Origin: Amblyomma americanum | Lineage: Eukaryota; Arthropoda; Arachnida; Ixodida; Ixodidae | Direction of reading: 5' to 3' | Assembly: GCF_052857255.1 (NCBI RefSeq) | Contig: NC_135497.1 | Location: 183,186,204 to 183,250,203, forward strand | DNA length: 64,000 bases | Shown here: in pieces, positions 14,301 to 29,300 of the stretch | Numbering within the stretch: position 1 is the stretch's first letter | How the letters are laid out: the number at the start of each line of letters is the position of its first letter | The notes under the pieces: generated by a model | The model's database searches: none | What the model saw: the letters and a program-made list of their open reading frames with translations, nothing else | What the model was told of the DNA's origin: nothing | Position numbers and translations under genes: made by a program

Positions 14301-17300
14301 CACTAAAACCTTTGTGTATAGCTCAACAGTTTAAATAAAACATTATAAAGCTGCACCATTCTGCACACTTCTGATAAAAATAGCCATAATTTAACAACAG
14401 TATGTGAACTGAACCCTCAGTACACCGAAAATTGTATTCAAAGGAATTTTCATACCTTAATTGGTCGTTTTGTATTAGGCTGCTTTATCCGAAGCCAGAG
14501 AAGCCCACCCACAGACAGCATGATGAACATGGCCTCACTAAAGGCAGTGTACGTGATGAGAGCAAACACATTAGTGTTTGTCAGGTACAGCAGGCTGAGA
14601 AGGCACTGAAAATGTGAGGGAAAAAAATGTAGATTCCTTATAAAGAGTGCAAATCAGTAATAGCTTCCTTGTAATTTTTTTTCCAAAATTCAAGATATAC
14701 TGTTATTGAACATTATATAGTAAGCAGAGCAAAGCAACCAGTGCATGGAACTTTTTACACAAAAATTTCAACATTAGCAAGCAAAATCTCAAGCTGGAGT
14801 TGTTCACATACACTAACATATTCCAATTTCAATGGTACGATAACAAACATGGCTGAAACAATAAAAAAGTACAGCATAGACCTGCAATAGTTTCTGTTGA
14901 ACCTTGTGCTTCTATACTGGGTTTCAAAAAGAGTGATGGTACCGTATTTACTCACGTATAACCCGCCCATGCGTGTGACCCGCACCCTTAACTTCGAACT
15001 CCACGAAAAAAAAAAGAAGAAACCTCGCGTACAACCCGTACGTTTACCTGAGAAAAAAAATGAGCACTACAAAGATACAACTGCACACTCAGTGATCATT
15101 TCGTTTTCAGAACATTTATTCAAACGACCACCACCACGTCACTGGTTAACCGGTTCTCAATCGTCGCAGCTCTCACTGCTGCCATCCAAGGCTTCATTGC
15201 CACTCTCAAAGACGTAACGTCCTCGGAACCCTTCAAGGCACTGATGGCATATCTTTTAAAACTTTTGTGCACCAAGTTGGCCAGTATCGCTTTCCACGCA
15301 TCCACGATCCACTGGCACCGCAATGGAATATTGGGCCTTCGCACGCGTCCCGTCGGTGGGAGGCCGTAAAGGCCGTCGGCCATCCACTGGGCATACAGCC
15401 GCTTCACGTGTGCCTTGAACTGCTTATTCACGCACACGTGAAGTGGCCGTAGCATGGATGTCATGCCGCCAGGTATTATAACGAGGTCGGTGCCGGTCTC
15501 GGCAAGGCGAGCCTTCACCGCATCAGTGCAGTGGCCTCGGAAGGAATCCAGTATAAGCATCAAGCATCCAGTACGAGCAGCAGCTCTGTTGGCGATTTCT
15601 TCAGCAGTGGCTATAATCTTTAACTTCTCTTTCGCTGTGAAACACTGTTTCTGAGTCGCACTCATGACATCAAAACAAAGCAGGCAAACAGTGGAAACTG
15701 GGGTGTAGTACACAAAACAGGACCTGACACAAGGCTCAACAACGCTGGCTGAAGAAAACGTGGCCAATGGTGTGGGGAAGAATAAACAGACTATGAATGT
15801 GGATTTGGCTATGCCTTTCGTTTGACCCTCATCGGCTTGACAAGAGTCGATGACTATGGGGATGACGGACTACACGGGGGAGGCCGCCGTGCATTGCAGT
15901 GAACCCGACCCCACCCCCCAAAGCAAAAATTCATAGATAACCCACACCCCTACTTTTTAAACGCATTTTTTTTTTTCAAAGTTTGGTGCGGGTTGTACGC
16001 AAGTAAATACGGTATGTCACAGCTGGAAAAATTAGTTATGGCTAAAGCAGTACAGTTAAAACTTATCACTCGTAGCTTGAAGCCATTTTTTTTGTAACTC
16101 TTGTGACCAGTTCACCAGTACAGAAAAAGGAGTAAAGACACCTAATTTTTAGGTGTGTGCTTTCTTCTTTGTAATGATGCATAAGGCATTAGTATAGATG
16201 AATTACCATGTGGTATTTGCCTACAAACGCAAAATAATTTACAATCGAATTTTTCTCACATGCTGTTTCGGTTTCAACGACCAAACGGTGGCTGCATGCG
16301 ACTTCAAAGTTGTGTTTGAGTCACGCGAGGCATGAAAAAATTGCGATATGATCGCCACATCATCAGTTTAATTCACTATGACGCTAAATCAAGCTTGCCT
16401 CAATAGCTGGAATGAAAACAAATGAAGAAGCAGTGATTAAACTGCAATTTTTAATGCCTCACATGACCTCAACGTAACTTCGACATCACAGAGCGGTTTA
16501 AACCGAAACAGCATGAGAGAAAAATTCGGTTACAAATTAATCGGCAGTCGGTGAATACCACATGGTGATCCACGTATAGTAATGTCTTATGGCATCCCTC
16601 TAAAGAAGAAAACATGCTACCAAAATGAGGTATCTATACTCCTTTATTACAAAGCAACAATAACACAGCAGTAATCAGGGCAAATGGCTAAAATAGCAAA
16701 AACAAATACAACCAGCAGTGAACACTATGACTTGTATTGGATATGCATACCAAAATCCATCATGAAAAAGATTCCAGTACAGGGCTTCAAATATATCAGT
16801 CATTTGAAACTGACCATTAGTATGCAAGCCTCAAGCAGGTTAGAATTGTGAGAGTTACAGTAGCCAGTACTTGTCAGGAACACATGAAAAGAACTCAGAA
16901 TAAAGTTGTTGAGTATGCGAACATTATTATGCAGTGTTATTATATTTTGCAGTGTTGAAAACCTTAAGTGAAATCACTAGGAAGCATGCGACATCTAACT
17001 TTACACTTACCAAAAAGACTAGGCTGGGAGCTGGTGTAAAATGAGTCCTATTGATCATGGCGAGACAACTAGGCAGGTGTCCCTGTCTTGCGCCAACAAA
17101 AAATAGGCTGTAAGGAAGGAGTAAGCTACAGTCAGTCATACAAAAAGGAGAACAATAGCAATAGTACAGCAAATTCAATGCAAGATAACTTTTCGTAGAG
17201 AAAGTCATAACACTCCACTATCCCACACTATTCCTTTAAAATAGTTTGGTTTATGGTTTGGTTTATGGGGGTTTAACGTCACAAAGCGACTGAGGCTATG

Positions 17301-20300
17301 AGAGACGCCGTAGTGAAGGGCTCCGGAAATTTCGACCACCTGGAGTTCTTTAACATGCACCGACATCACACAGCACACGGGCCTCTAGAATTTCGCCTCC
17401 ATCGAAATTCCACCGCCGCGGCCGAGATCGAACCCCCGTCTTTCGGGCCAGCAGCCGAGCGCCATAACCACTCAGCCACCGCGGCGGCTATTCATTTAAA
17501 ATAAAAGGAAATGGAAACACCAGAGTTGTAGCATAGCTATAAGAAGAATGTTCCAATCATAGTAAAGCAAAGTAAATTAGTCCCAGTACCATAGTGAAAA
17601 GTCAGAAGGAATAAAAAGACACAATATAATATACGAGTTCACCATTGTGGCGAATGAAATAACTCTCATAATACCATACAAGCCTGCCTTCTGCAGCTCA
17701 ATTATCACAAGTATCGGGTACAGCAAGGGTTTTTTTATTACCAGGTGACGAGCCATAACTAGGCTACAACAGCTGCCATATATCGCATGTTTGCAATTAT
17801 AGTGCCAGAATAGTCTGTGCCTATGAAGCCTGCTTCTTTGTTGAGAGCCCTTACTGACTCCGCTAATAAGCGCTGCTTAAAGTTTCTTTATATAATGTAC
17901 ATGCCACAAATGTCCAAGAAAAAAAAAGCTTATGCATTAAACTTGCAAAGTTGCGTCAATAACCTTGGTAGTGTGGCAGTATAAGTCAACTGAGCGAATA
18001 ACTCTGAAGCTAGCTGCACGCAAACACCGAAACCCACAAAGCTGCCAACCACATGTTGAAAACCCAGAAAACCAAAATTATTATGTTAAGGCACAAATCG
18101 CACGGCTTTGTGATGATATCACAGTCACCATACAAACATGCTAGGAAATTTTGTTGTCCAGATCCATAGTACAATGTGCATAAAAATAAATATTTAAACT
18201 TTAAATAAAATCCAAAGGCTCCTATCTGTTTTACTTTAAAAAAAAAGGTCCATATTGACAATCGGCCTGCATTTTTGTAGCATGCAGGGCATCAGCGCAA
18301 GAGAAAAAAAACAAAAAAGTAACATGCAGGACAATGGGGACTAACAACAGCTTTACAGACATGAACAATGTATATAAAGGCAATATAACGAAAAACAGAA
18401 AAGGCTTTAAAAAATGTCATTTTCTGTACCTAAGTTTTGTGAAATTCTTTTTGACTGTCAAAGAAAAATATATATGCTGCTGCTCATGTTAGTAAAACTG
18501 TTATTCAGCAACATCCTGTATTACTGCCACATGTGCAGCGTTCCTTTGAAGCTGATGTTTTTCACTATAAGTACCAAGCAGCTCAGTTTACACCCATCTT
18601 ACATTTTTATAGCCTCTTTCCATACACAATTTCACCCACCGGGATGATGCGAAAATTCCACCATTGAGGCCGCCAAATGTAGACAGTGCCACAGAGACCG
18701 GCATGATCCACGACACCACACCAAGAACCTTTTCTTCAAATGTCTGCAATGCAAACAGTAGGTCCAATAATAAGAATAAACCTACAAAGTTGAAGTTAAC
18801 GTATGTACAAGGCAAAACGTGATGCACTTATAGCTTTTCTTGTCACAACCATGCACTGGCTTATGTATAACCACATTGTTATGGAATATGCATTAAAAAC
18901 AAGGTACCTTGACAGCTGCATTTTTTTACATATACTAATGATAATCCCATGAATCACATCTAAAAGGCATTCCACAAATACTTGTGGCAGTTATGAAAAG
19001 TGAATATGGTGAGAATTTTTGGAACAATTTTTTCGCACACATCTGCTCAACTCTTTGCATACCATGCTCACTGCCCATCATTGGCCCGTTAACAATGGAT
19101 GCAAACGCCAATTTCAAATGCTTTCGCACGATTCCTGGACATGCTGATCCATCTGCCTTGAGGCTAGAAAACTACAGTTTCATTTCCTCTTTGTTCTGTC
19201 TTTTTTTGGCATAGCAGCACCTTTTGAACCACTTGAGAAACAGCAGTGTGGAAGTATTTAGCGAGGTTTTTTAACAGCGATTTGTTCTGAACGTATCTTT
19301 GCATGTATGTCCACGTACTTGACACAAACAGTCAGCAGATGTGAACTAACGCCGCAGTGAACCTAAGTCCAATATGCATTTTTATGCATCTTTTATTTCA
19401 GTGATTAGTGACGACAGAGCTAGTCATGTACATGACTTAGCGTCAATTAACATAGGATAATTGTGCATGGCCGTTAGGGCAACAGGAATGTCCACGTAAC
19501 GAACGTTGCAAATAGCATTCTTCTTCGAAGTCAGTATAAATAAGAGTAATAAGAGCAATTTAGAGTGCGCTTCAGACGTACCTACGTAGTAGAGCTCGAG
19601 ACAATTTCTACAACTATGCTGGTTTCAAGCTCCATGCACACCGCTGGCAGAAACTGATGAACTGATGAAAGTATGGCAGAAACTGATGAAGCGGGTTTTC
19701 TTGCCTCATTTGCATGTGTATTTATGCTGCAAAGGGCAGCTGCCCGCCCTTTACAGTTAGAGCTGTACTGCACAAATCTGAGCAAACAAAATCTGCAGTT
19801 CTAAAAAAAAAAAAGGCCGCCACCATCTGGAAGACGAAGTAACGAGTGTTAGCTTTATTGGCCACGCGTAAAAACGAAAGTCTTCCGCATCCAGTGGGGC
19901 CAGTGAAGAAAACCCTGAGCGGTTCGGAAAAGTTTCCACTTAGCGGAGCGATCGACGCCTAGTGCCATCTATCAGAGATTACGATGCACGTCTACCCTTT
20001 GTCAAGTTACACACCCTAAGTCCCAAACGGAATTTGCTGCGTTTGGGGCGGTCAAGGTGGGCCTAGAATTCGGCTTGCGGTGCGATATGGTAACGCTTTA
20101 ATTAGTAATTGCATGTATACAATGTTTACCTAATTTTTAATTATGGTTTTATTTCTATACAAACACCCATAGGGTTTTATTTGCCTACCAAATTAGGTAC
20201 GCAACTGCCCCCGGATGGGTGCCCCTTGTCGGAGAATATATAGCGGAACGAATGCATACATTATACATGGCGCTTCAAGTCTCAATGCAAGATGTGCTGT

Positions 20301-23300
20301 TTTCTAGTTGCTGCCACAGATGGCACTGTGATCTCAGTGTGATAGCGGACCCCACGAAATCTCTAAACAAGATGAGTAAGAGCTAACGCAATTAAAAGCA
20401 TGAGCACTAAACCTAACGAAATCCCACTGGTTGTCTCTAGAGGGTTCTAAATATAGAGCATACTGATCTTGAGTCTATAGGCTTCACATAACCAGCCGCT
20501 CTCAAAAAATAAAACTTTCTTAACGAGTTCTTGCAAAGAAGTTTTCTGGATCTTTTTTGGTGGAGCACTAGCAGGCATATAACACCTCTTTTTGCTCCAT
20601 TGTCTGCAGAACATCTGAAAATAGATTTCTTCTAGACATTACCATATACTTTTGTAGACGTTTGTTACACGTTGCGTAGCCCTTCCTGTGTTTTGTGGGA
20701 ATGCAGTTATTTTTCCTACCTCGGGGGTAAGAGTAATATGTTTCTCTGAAAAATGCTTCCCCATGCATAAGGTAGCCAACTAGACATTATCCTGATTAAC
20801 CTTCCTTTATGCCCTTTTCCTTTCTTCCATTTATTTTCATGTACAAGGATTTCTGCTGGTTTCTAAAAACTGCATATCACATTTTTTCCCTTCACAGCTG
20901 TTCCCTTCTTGCAAGATAGCTACTTAACACAACGAGCAGTACATAGCACACATGGTGAACTCTATTAATGCAATCAAATCACAAGTTCCCCCTTTTTTTC
21001 AGTAATGAAATTATTAGTAGCTATACCCAGCCATACCAAGCTCACAAAAAATAATCAACCAATATAGCACTCAATTCAATATGAATGTTCTACGGTATAT
21101 GGAGCCACACAGATGCTTTGAAAATCCTAAGTACAAAGGATAATTTCAACGTAGCATCGAGGCTTGGTTTAATAAAATTCAACAGCACGAGAAACTGCAT
21201 GCACTTAATGCTTATACTATACAGCAAATTTAAACAAAGCACTTCTTAGGAAAAGTTATTTGCAGGTAGTACTACATGCAGTGCGCATCAAATTTGAGCT
21301 ACCATACTTTAATTCTAGCTCATGTGGCAGCCTTCTCACAATACAGTAATCAAGCACGCAATTATCAGCAGACATTTATAAGGAGTCAAAATATTTTTCA
21401 GAATATGTGCCATTTTTCATTAACTTAGCAAGTAAATGCAGGAGTAAGCTAAGAAATATGATGAACTTCACTTCAACAAGTTGCTTCGGATGAACTGCAC
21501 TTACCACAGCCACTGCATTTGCCGACTGAACTTCGTCAGCAGTGAGGACCACAAAGTATGAAATATTGGCAAGAAGATAGATGATTGTCACCATGGGTAA
21601 TGAAATGTAGATGGCAAATGGCAAGTTCCTGAAGAAAGAACACACATATAAGCATAGAACAAGGTATAGTCATGCAATAACAATAACAAGCTCTTCAAGT
21701 TCTAAGGCAGTACTTGAGCTAGAGGGGTACAACTGCCTTAAACCCTACAACTGACTTAAACCTTACAAATGCCTTAAACCCTACAAATGCCTTAAACCCT
21801 ACAAATGCCTTAAACCCTACAAAAGCCTTAAACCTACAATTGCCCTAAACCTACAATTGCCTTAAACCTACAGTTGCCTTAAACCTACTTGCAAAGTTTC
21901 CACAAAAAGGAGGAGAGCGCAATAGAGTGAGCCCCGCTGAAAAGTTTAAGGGCTACACAACACTTGGCCTGCTAGATGATAGCCGAGTCATGATCAAGAA
22001 ACAGTATCTTGGTACCCGGTGCTTTCCAGAGCACTCATGTAGCATAATTTGCCTAGCACTGAGATGTTGCTTTCAAAAGAGCACTAGCATGCATAACTGT
22101 AGCCACGTCTGTCCCAGAACTCTGAAGTGTACTATCCTCTTCATAAAATTTGTACACAATGTACTGATGTGAAGTCCACAAGTATCCACTGTTGTCACAT
22201 ATTCAGGTGTGCACCTTAGGGTAGCTGTCTCACGGACAGAATTATTTTGTAACTGAAATGCACTGAATTTAAACAGGAAGTCAAAGTTGCCACAAAAATA
22301 AAACAAAAGCACTTGAATAAGCAGCCATAGTGAGCAATATTTTGTAGATGTCATTGCTTAGTGCTAATATTCATGTTGTACCACACTAATTCTCTTTACA
22401 AACAAACTCAGGAATATAGCCACCAATTTCGCTCTTGGCAAGTATAGCATGTAACAAGTAACCCTGATGCAAGTAATACAATTTTCGTAAACAAATGTAC
22501 TCCTTCCTAAAACCACCTAAAAACAGAAGTGAAGGAAGACCCCCCCCAACAGCCCTAATGTATAAAACAGCAACTGCTTACACAACACAACAGCATGAAA
22601 AAGTGTTAATGGAAGATACTGCCAGTGTATGTGACTGTGCGTCAAGTTGTGCTTACTTTACTTTTACTGTTTGCATATACCCAATGACATGAAAAGTAAT
22701 ATAAATATATTTTAACAGGCAACACCAATATTAAACTACTCTGCAAACTTCAAGAAAGGATGTCACTAGCATGTTCAATGAAGACGTACAATAACACAAT
22801 GTTAGTTAACAAACATAAAAACAGAACTAAGGTGGAAATTTCTGAATAAATTATTTCGTGGCCTCATGCACTCAAGTGTATGTGCCTTATCTTGACATAA
22901 CCTAAAAACTTGGGCAACGAAATTTCATTCATTAGTCTTGAAATATCAACACTAATGGTAATCGTGGATTTCTGACTTACAATAGCATGACAAAACTAGC
23001 AGCACATGCCAAGTACTGACGTGCAATGCTTGTGCACGCTTACCAAGAAAAAAAAGGCAAATGCCAACAACGAGGCACTATTTGGTAGTGTATGTGACAC
23101 TATACCCAAGCTATCACTGCTGTGTCACTGCTGCTACGGGCGTACATTTCCACTAACTGAATGAACGATATGGATCCCAGCATGTTTCAATGACATTCCT
23201 CACATAAGGTTACATGTACAGACTGTACAAGTGTCACATATCCATTGCACTTAACAGCCTCTTCTAAAGAAGCAAACTGCAACAATTATAAAAAGATGCT

Positions 23301-26300
23301 CAACAGCATAATATTAATCAGACATCACTACCCATCTAAATATTCCGTATCTATGAGCGATACAAAAAAAACAAGATGACATGGCAAGAAAAGATCATCG
23401 CATCAAAGAATAAGTCATGATCTATTAGAGAGCATAACACACAAATAAAAATAAACACCTGAAGACAAGAGCATTTATAACTAATGCAAGGTTTCTTTAT
23501 TTTTCTTTTATATTTGACTCCTTGCAGCAAAGTTTGATTTTTATGCAAGTCCTGCACATTTAGTTTTGATTGGCAAACACTCTGTGCATGTTTGTGGCAT
23601 GGGCAGAGGCTGATTCCCGATTACTTTCATTTGCCCACAATGCATACTATTTTCACTATCGCCTAACCCTGTAACCACCGATCCCAATTTCTTTCAGATC
23701 TACAAGATACCTCTAAAACACTAATATGAGGCAACTTGATCAGCTTATTATAAAAATAAATTGGGATGTGATAACTACAAGAACCATGACATGCCTGATA
23801 TTGCTCAAATGACAAGTGGCCCAGACATATGTGCACATGGATCAATTTCTCTGACTGCTGTGTAGCAGAAACAGCACAAGCTGTGCAACCTCCAAGGAAA
23901 CAAAAACTATAGCATTTTTTACAATGCTAATCTACAGCACCCATACTATTTCCGATCACTGGTGCAATGTTGCTATCAACCTCACACATTCATCAGTTAT
24001 GCATAACTGATCCAACCATCTACCTCATAATGCATAAACTTCAGGTGCTTCACAACCAATTGAATTTGAGATGTAAGAGCCCACATATCTAATATACATT
24101 GCATGAATATACTATATAAGAATGGATGTGCCATTCACAAACTATAAATCATAATTTGCATGCATGTCAGATTCTTTTGTTATTTTCTATAAAAATTATA
24201 AGAGAATATTTATCGGCTTAATACAGATCTTAAATAGCTGCATCAGGCCTTGTGTATCATGTCAGTTTTACTGTTTTTTTGGTTGCAAAGTCACCTATAT
24301 CATACTAATCAGTCTTGTAGATCTGTTAGATTCATGAGAAACCCTGCTATACAATCTACAAACAGACTGATTAGAGTTGTGTAAAAAGGGAAAGCATCAT
24401 ATATTTATGCGTGGATAGCTGCTACTTTTGAGTTTAGTTTTGTTCAGAGAGAAATCATAATCTTCGGCTAACTGAGCATACTAGGAAAGCCTGAAAAATT
24501 GTACTGAATACCAAACATACAAACATCAACAAAATTAAGTTAAATAAATTTGGTAATCAACAGTTCTCTGCTAGCACTGATGGATACACCTTTCTCAAGC
24601 AGTCTATGAGCATGAGTGAAACTTTGCCAGAATTGGGTGAGAGCCCAGTTCTGCACACTGTTTCTCCTTCTCTGGTGAGCTCGGACTACAAAAAGATATG
24701 TGCTCGCAAAGGAGGCTCTGTGGCTTTGTTAGCCCCGTAATGTTGCTTCACGGTGCCATGAATGCTATATGCACCACGCAGAAATGTACTATATATATCA
24801 CGATATCATGCATGCACTATCACTATCACGATTCAGGAAAAAGTTTATTGCAGTTCTCCGTCACGACCTCGTTGTATCGGATTGTTACTAATGGAGAGAG
24901 CATGCACATCCCTCATACACTAACACACTGCAGGCGATTGGTTTAAGAGACAGGGCCAAAATAAATTTTTTTCTGCAGACTTGTGTCCCATAATCTTTTG
25001 ATCATGATAGAACAGTGAATGTTCTAGTAATGTTTTGGTATACATTGTTGTAGTGCTTAATTTTAACAGAAAACTATGTTAGGATGTTTTTTCATCGCTT
25101 GAAACAACCAAAAAATTATTTCAGAGCTACCTTGGTTACCACAGTAACACATTTACAGGCCAATACAGCTATTTGCAACCTAATGACCTAACTGCTCTTC
25201 CACCTGACATTCGTTAACCACAGTGTTCCACAAAATCTCCAGCATGTTCAGTAGCAGCATCTATATATTACATCAGTTAAACATTATTTGGATGGCTACA
25301 TTGCAGTGCATGGTACCAAGCTTTTCTTTCGTTTTTTATAAAGAGGGCTGTGGATGTCCAAAGGATACACATAATACCTGCAAAGTATGCCTTCTAGACA
25401 GTCTGTAAATGATGGATGAGACTCACATAATGAAATAGAGTATACTCTTAGCTTGAACAAAAGAAACACACATACCTAAATGGATTCTTCAATTCCTCTG
25501 TCACAAAGTTCAGATAGTTCCTAGAATAATACGAGAACAATATTATAAAGCATTCAACACAAGTCTGCGCATCATAAACCAATATAGAAAAGCATGCTGC
25601 TATATATTAAGTAATCCAAATCTGAATACCAATAAACTTGAGCATTCTTCTAATGCTGACGTTTATGCAGAGTACTAGGTACAATTCCACCATTCACACA
25701 TTTCTAAAGAATTTAATAGCATGGCAACACATATTCAATGTGCCTAGAAAGGGGTCGCTCAGGTTTGTTGCCGCAAACAAATAAGGATAAAGGAGCTACA
25801 GTTCTGCTAATAGGTAAAGTCACTTTTCCAGCTTACCATCCTGCATAAGGAAAAAGCCCTACATAAAATGACAAACAAATGAGTCCAGGATCCGTTGTTG
25901 TCCCTTCAAACATGTTACTGAGGTTTCCTGTGTTCCCTGCAACACACAACAGACAAGATTGCCAGCAAGGTCTCAAATGGGCCATGTGGTACGCAACTCA
26001 AAAGCAAAGAAATAAAAAATACAAGTCGCAATTAATGACACCTGTCATCTCAAAAGAACAGGGTACTTCAGCATGTGTAAAGACGAGAAAAAAAAGAAGA
26101 CTTCTCTACAAGCTTTTCTAACAATAGTGTTTTGAGGCAGATGGAAAAAATAAAGTTCACGTGGTGCCAGCTTGTGTTTGCTGCTTTGATAAAAGGAATT
26201 CATCTTGCAAAGGATGACATTAGTAATTATGACCTCTCCTACTTGTGCTATCAGTGCCTGCCTTCCTCACTCTGTAGTATTGGCAATCACTTCATTCTTT

Positions 26301-29300
26301 GCCTTCCTTCAAGACTGCCATGCAACTCATAAAACTGCCCAAAACAGAGGCCGAAGCACACCTAACTTATTAGTTTGACTTTGAGCATAGCAAGGTGAAA
26401 ACTATACGGCATTCACCTGTTTTTTAACATAAAACACTCTCTTAGGAATGGTTATCATGTGCAAGCAATCATATTTCAAACATACAATTAGTGAGGTCTT
26501 TTTTTCACACCACTTCAATTCCTTTATTTTTATGGACTGTCAGTGTACCTGATCAGCAGCATCACCCAAGCTGCACTTTATTCATGTAATGGCGTGTATA
26601 AAATATTGCTATTCCTATTTACTTAAGAACATCACATAAAAGAAGAGACTCCAGCATGGTAAGTATGGACGAGGAGGCTAATGCGGCGCTGCTACAGAAG
26701 CATATGGCGTGCGTGACGCAGCCACATATATATAGCGTCATTGTCACTTATGCCTGCACCCATACTGAAATTTTGTCTACATCCACAGAATATGCTTCCT
26801 TTTCGTGTCTTCCTTCTTATTAGTGCGTAAGCACTAATGTCCGATGGCTACCAACCTTGAGCACAATCGTCCGTTGCCTGTTCGCAACTGGTCTAGCGCA
26901 AGCGCTCTGTACTGCGGCACTGCCCGCTCATCGTCGTCTTCTACGTAGCACAAATCCGTGCTTTCACACTAATTCAAATGTAGTAAACATTCTCTGCAGT
27001 CTTTAGCCGCTTTCTTATCATACATTATCTTCACTCCGCCAGTTTCATCAGTTCGGGAGACTGAAATATTGCTCACCGACAACGCCAATGAGACAAAATC
27101 ATGCTTCATTAGCCACCCCACAACAAAGTTTCGTTGATGAGAAGGCTGTAGAATGTGCTGCGACAGTGATTACGAGCGAGCAAAAAGCGAACCTACCTTG
27201 AGCAAGGTGCACAAAGCCCGCAATAACGATGATAACCAAAGCGATGACCTTGGCAAACATAAGAGAGTCTTGCACAAATGTTGCCCATTTGACGTTGTAG
27301 CAGTTGATGAACGTGAGCAAACCTAAAAGCAAAAAAAGGGTGGGGGAGAGAAAGCACAACATGAGCAAGCTCCACACATACACAAAAAAAAAACAGTGTG
27401 CATGCAGAGGGCATGAGAATGATTATGGACGACAAAATTACTGTTAATTATCATGATGCAAATGGGAAAATGAGTCATCTGTCAACAAACAAGAGGCGTT
27501 GAATGCCTTGCTCGCAGTACAGCGGAACGCATGACCGTATAGAAAGAGGAAGCCACAGTTTCACACTAATCATATAGCATAGAAGAAGATTATCAGCACA
27601 CAGGCTCCGGATGGGAGTGCGGAGTTGGTGGCTCTGCTCACGAGACTCCATGCATCAAAATGCATGCACATAGACACATGCGAGCAGTGATCAATCCGCG
27701 TATTTGTCTCGCAAATAAGCTATTGCTCATTAGTCTGGTTGACAACAACTAAGACCAACCTAGAAAAAATTTACCTTCTGCAAAAGAAAGCTATACGTCA
27801 CATTGCTAATCTTGATTACCTAAGCCACACACGGCAAGCTTTTGAAACATTCAGTGTGTTAAAAATTCAAAGTATGTATGAATTCCGAATATTGCTTTCA
27901 TTTCATCTGTCGTCATCCTTTAGGTCTATGATAGAAGGCACTGCGCTACTGAAACAGAACGATCACACAGTTGATACTCGCAACACAGACACTTGGTTAG
28001 TTCCCCATTTTCGCACTGACTATAAGTTCCAAGCACTACAGCACAATCTTCCAGTAATTTTAAATAGATATAAAGACATAAATAACCCTACTAAGAAAGC
28101 ATTGCGTGAATTATTTCTTCAAAAATAATTCGTTACGTATAATTCGCGCCCAAGTACAGCTGCTCCCTTGTATCTTATGTATATATGTTTTCTGTATTTC
28201 CCTATTGTAATTTATTGATGATTTTGTGCTTTCTGGCTGTCCTGTTTTTTGTGAAAACTGTAAGCTGACTATGTGTTCGTTTTTTTTGTGTGTGTATGTA
28301 AATGTTCTCAACAAAGTCTGCTTCTATGCCTTGTAACGGCTGCCTGGGCCTCGTCAAGCTGTATACCTACAGCTTTTAGTCCAGGCAGCCGCCAGAATTT
28401 TCTGGAAAATAAATGGAATTGAATTGAATTGAATTGAAGCTCAAAACGACTGCTCATTCCTCTTCCTTGAACAGGGGCGGTACGCACAGCACACACGCAC
28501 TCTACACAGCCCCGCCGCGTTGACTCGGGGGTTAGGGCGCTTGACTGCCGAGCCCTAGGATGACTGCCGAGCCCTAGGGTTCGATTCCGGCTGCGGCGAC
28601 CGCGTTTTGACATTAATGCCAAGCTCTCCACTACGGCGCACCAACAAAGCCCATCTATTTTCGAGACATTAAACCACATATACCATACATACCACACACG
28701 CGCTACACTAATTCGGTTTGCAGCTTTATGCAAGCACGTGCGCTGCACGCCTCGCATCATGAACAGAAACGTGTCCTTCATTGCAAGCATTTAGCGCAGC
28801 CTGCCTGCTGCGACGACACCTATGAACCCACCTCGCACGTCGCGTGCATTGCAAATAAACGCAGATTGTACAAGGTATAATCATCGAAGATTTCCAATAT
28901 TAATAGCTGATAGAAAAACCTGAGATGCTTCCCATACTAAATGGCATAGTGAAAGCAGCGCAAAAAAAAAAAAATCACACGAGAGCTAGAGGACAGGACA
29001 GGGCTGTCATGTCCCAATAGCTTTCTCGTCCCTTTTTCACGCTACTGCCACCACGGAATAACCGCCCCCCCTTCACCCCAACTCGCTATTCTCGTTAAAT
29101 GACTTGTTATTCGCTATAGCACTGACAGATGAACTGGGTCGGTATAGAAAGCTAACGAGATTCTAGCAGACCGACTCGCGACGTATTCCATCCTGACCCA
29201 AGAAATCCAAAAACAGAAAGGAAGTAATTTTGAATTCAGGCATCTCACGAAAGTCATTATCGGAGCACCATCAAAGTTCAACCGTCCGAATGGGACACAG

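Larger units (their letters stand above)
9812..14455 (-). other. Intron 8 of the transporter gene
   Basis: 4.6 kb intron. It contains minus-oriented SINE copies at 12116-12344 and 13541-13770 and SINE-tail-like fragments near 12780-12960. The rest is AT-rich and shows nothing recognisable, apart from a short GCAGATGCAA-type internal repeat near 10800-10865. Confidence 0.7.

Noticed and set aside
28308..28790. 160-codon minus-strand frame
   Set aside because: It runs antisense through a LINE tail and a SINE; no independent evidence.
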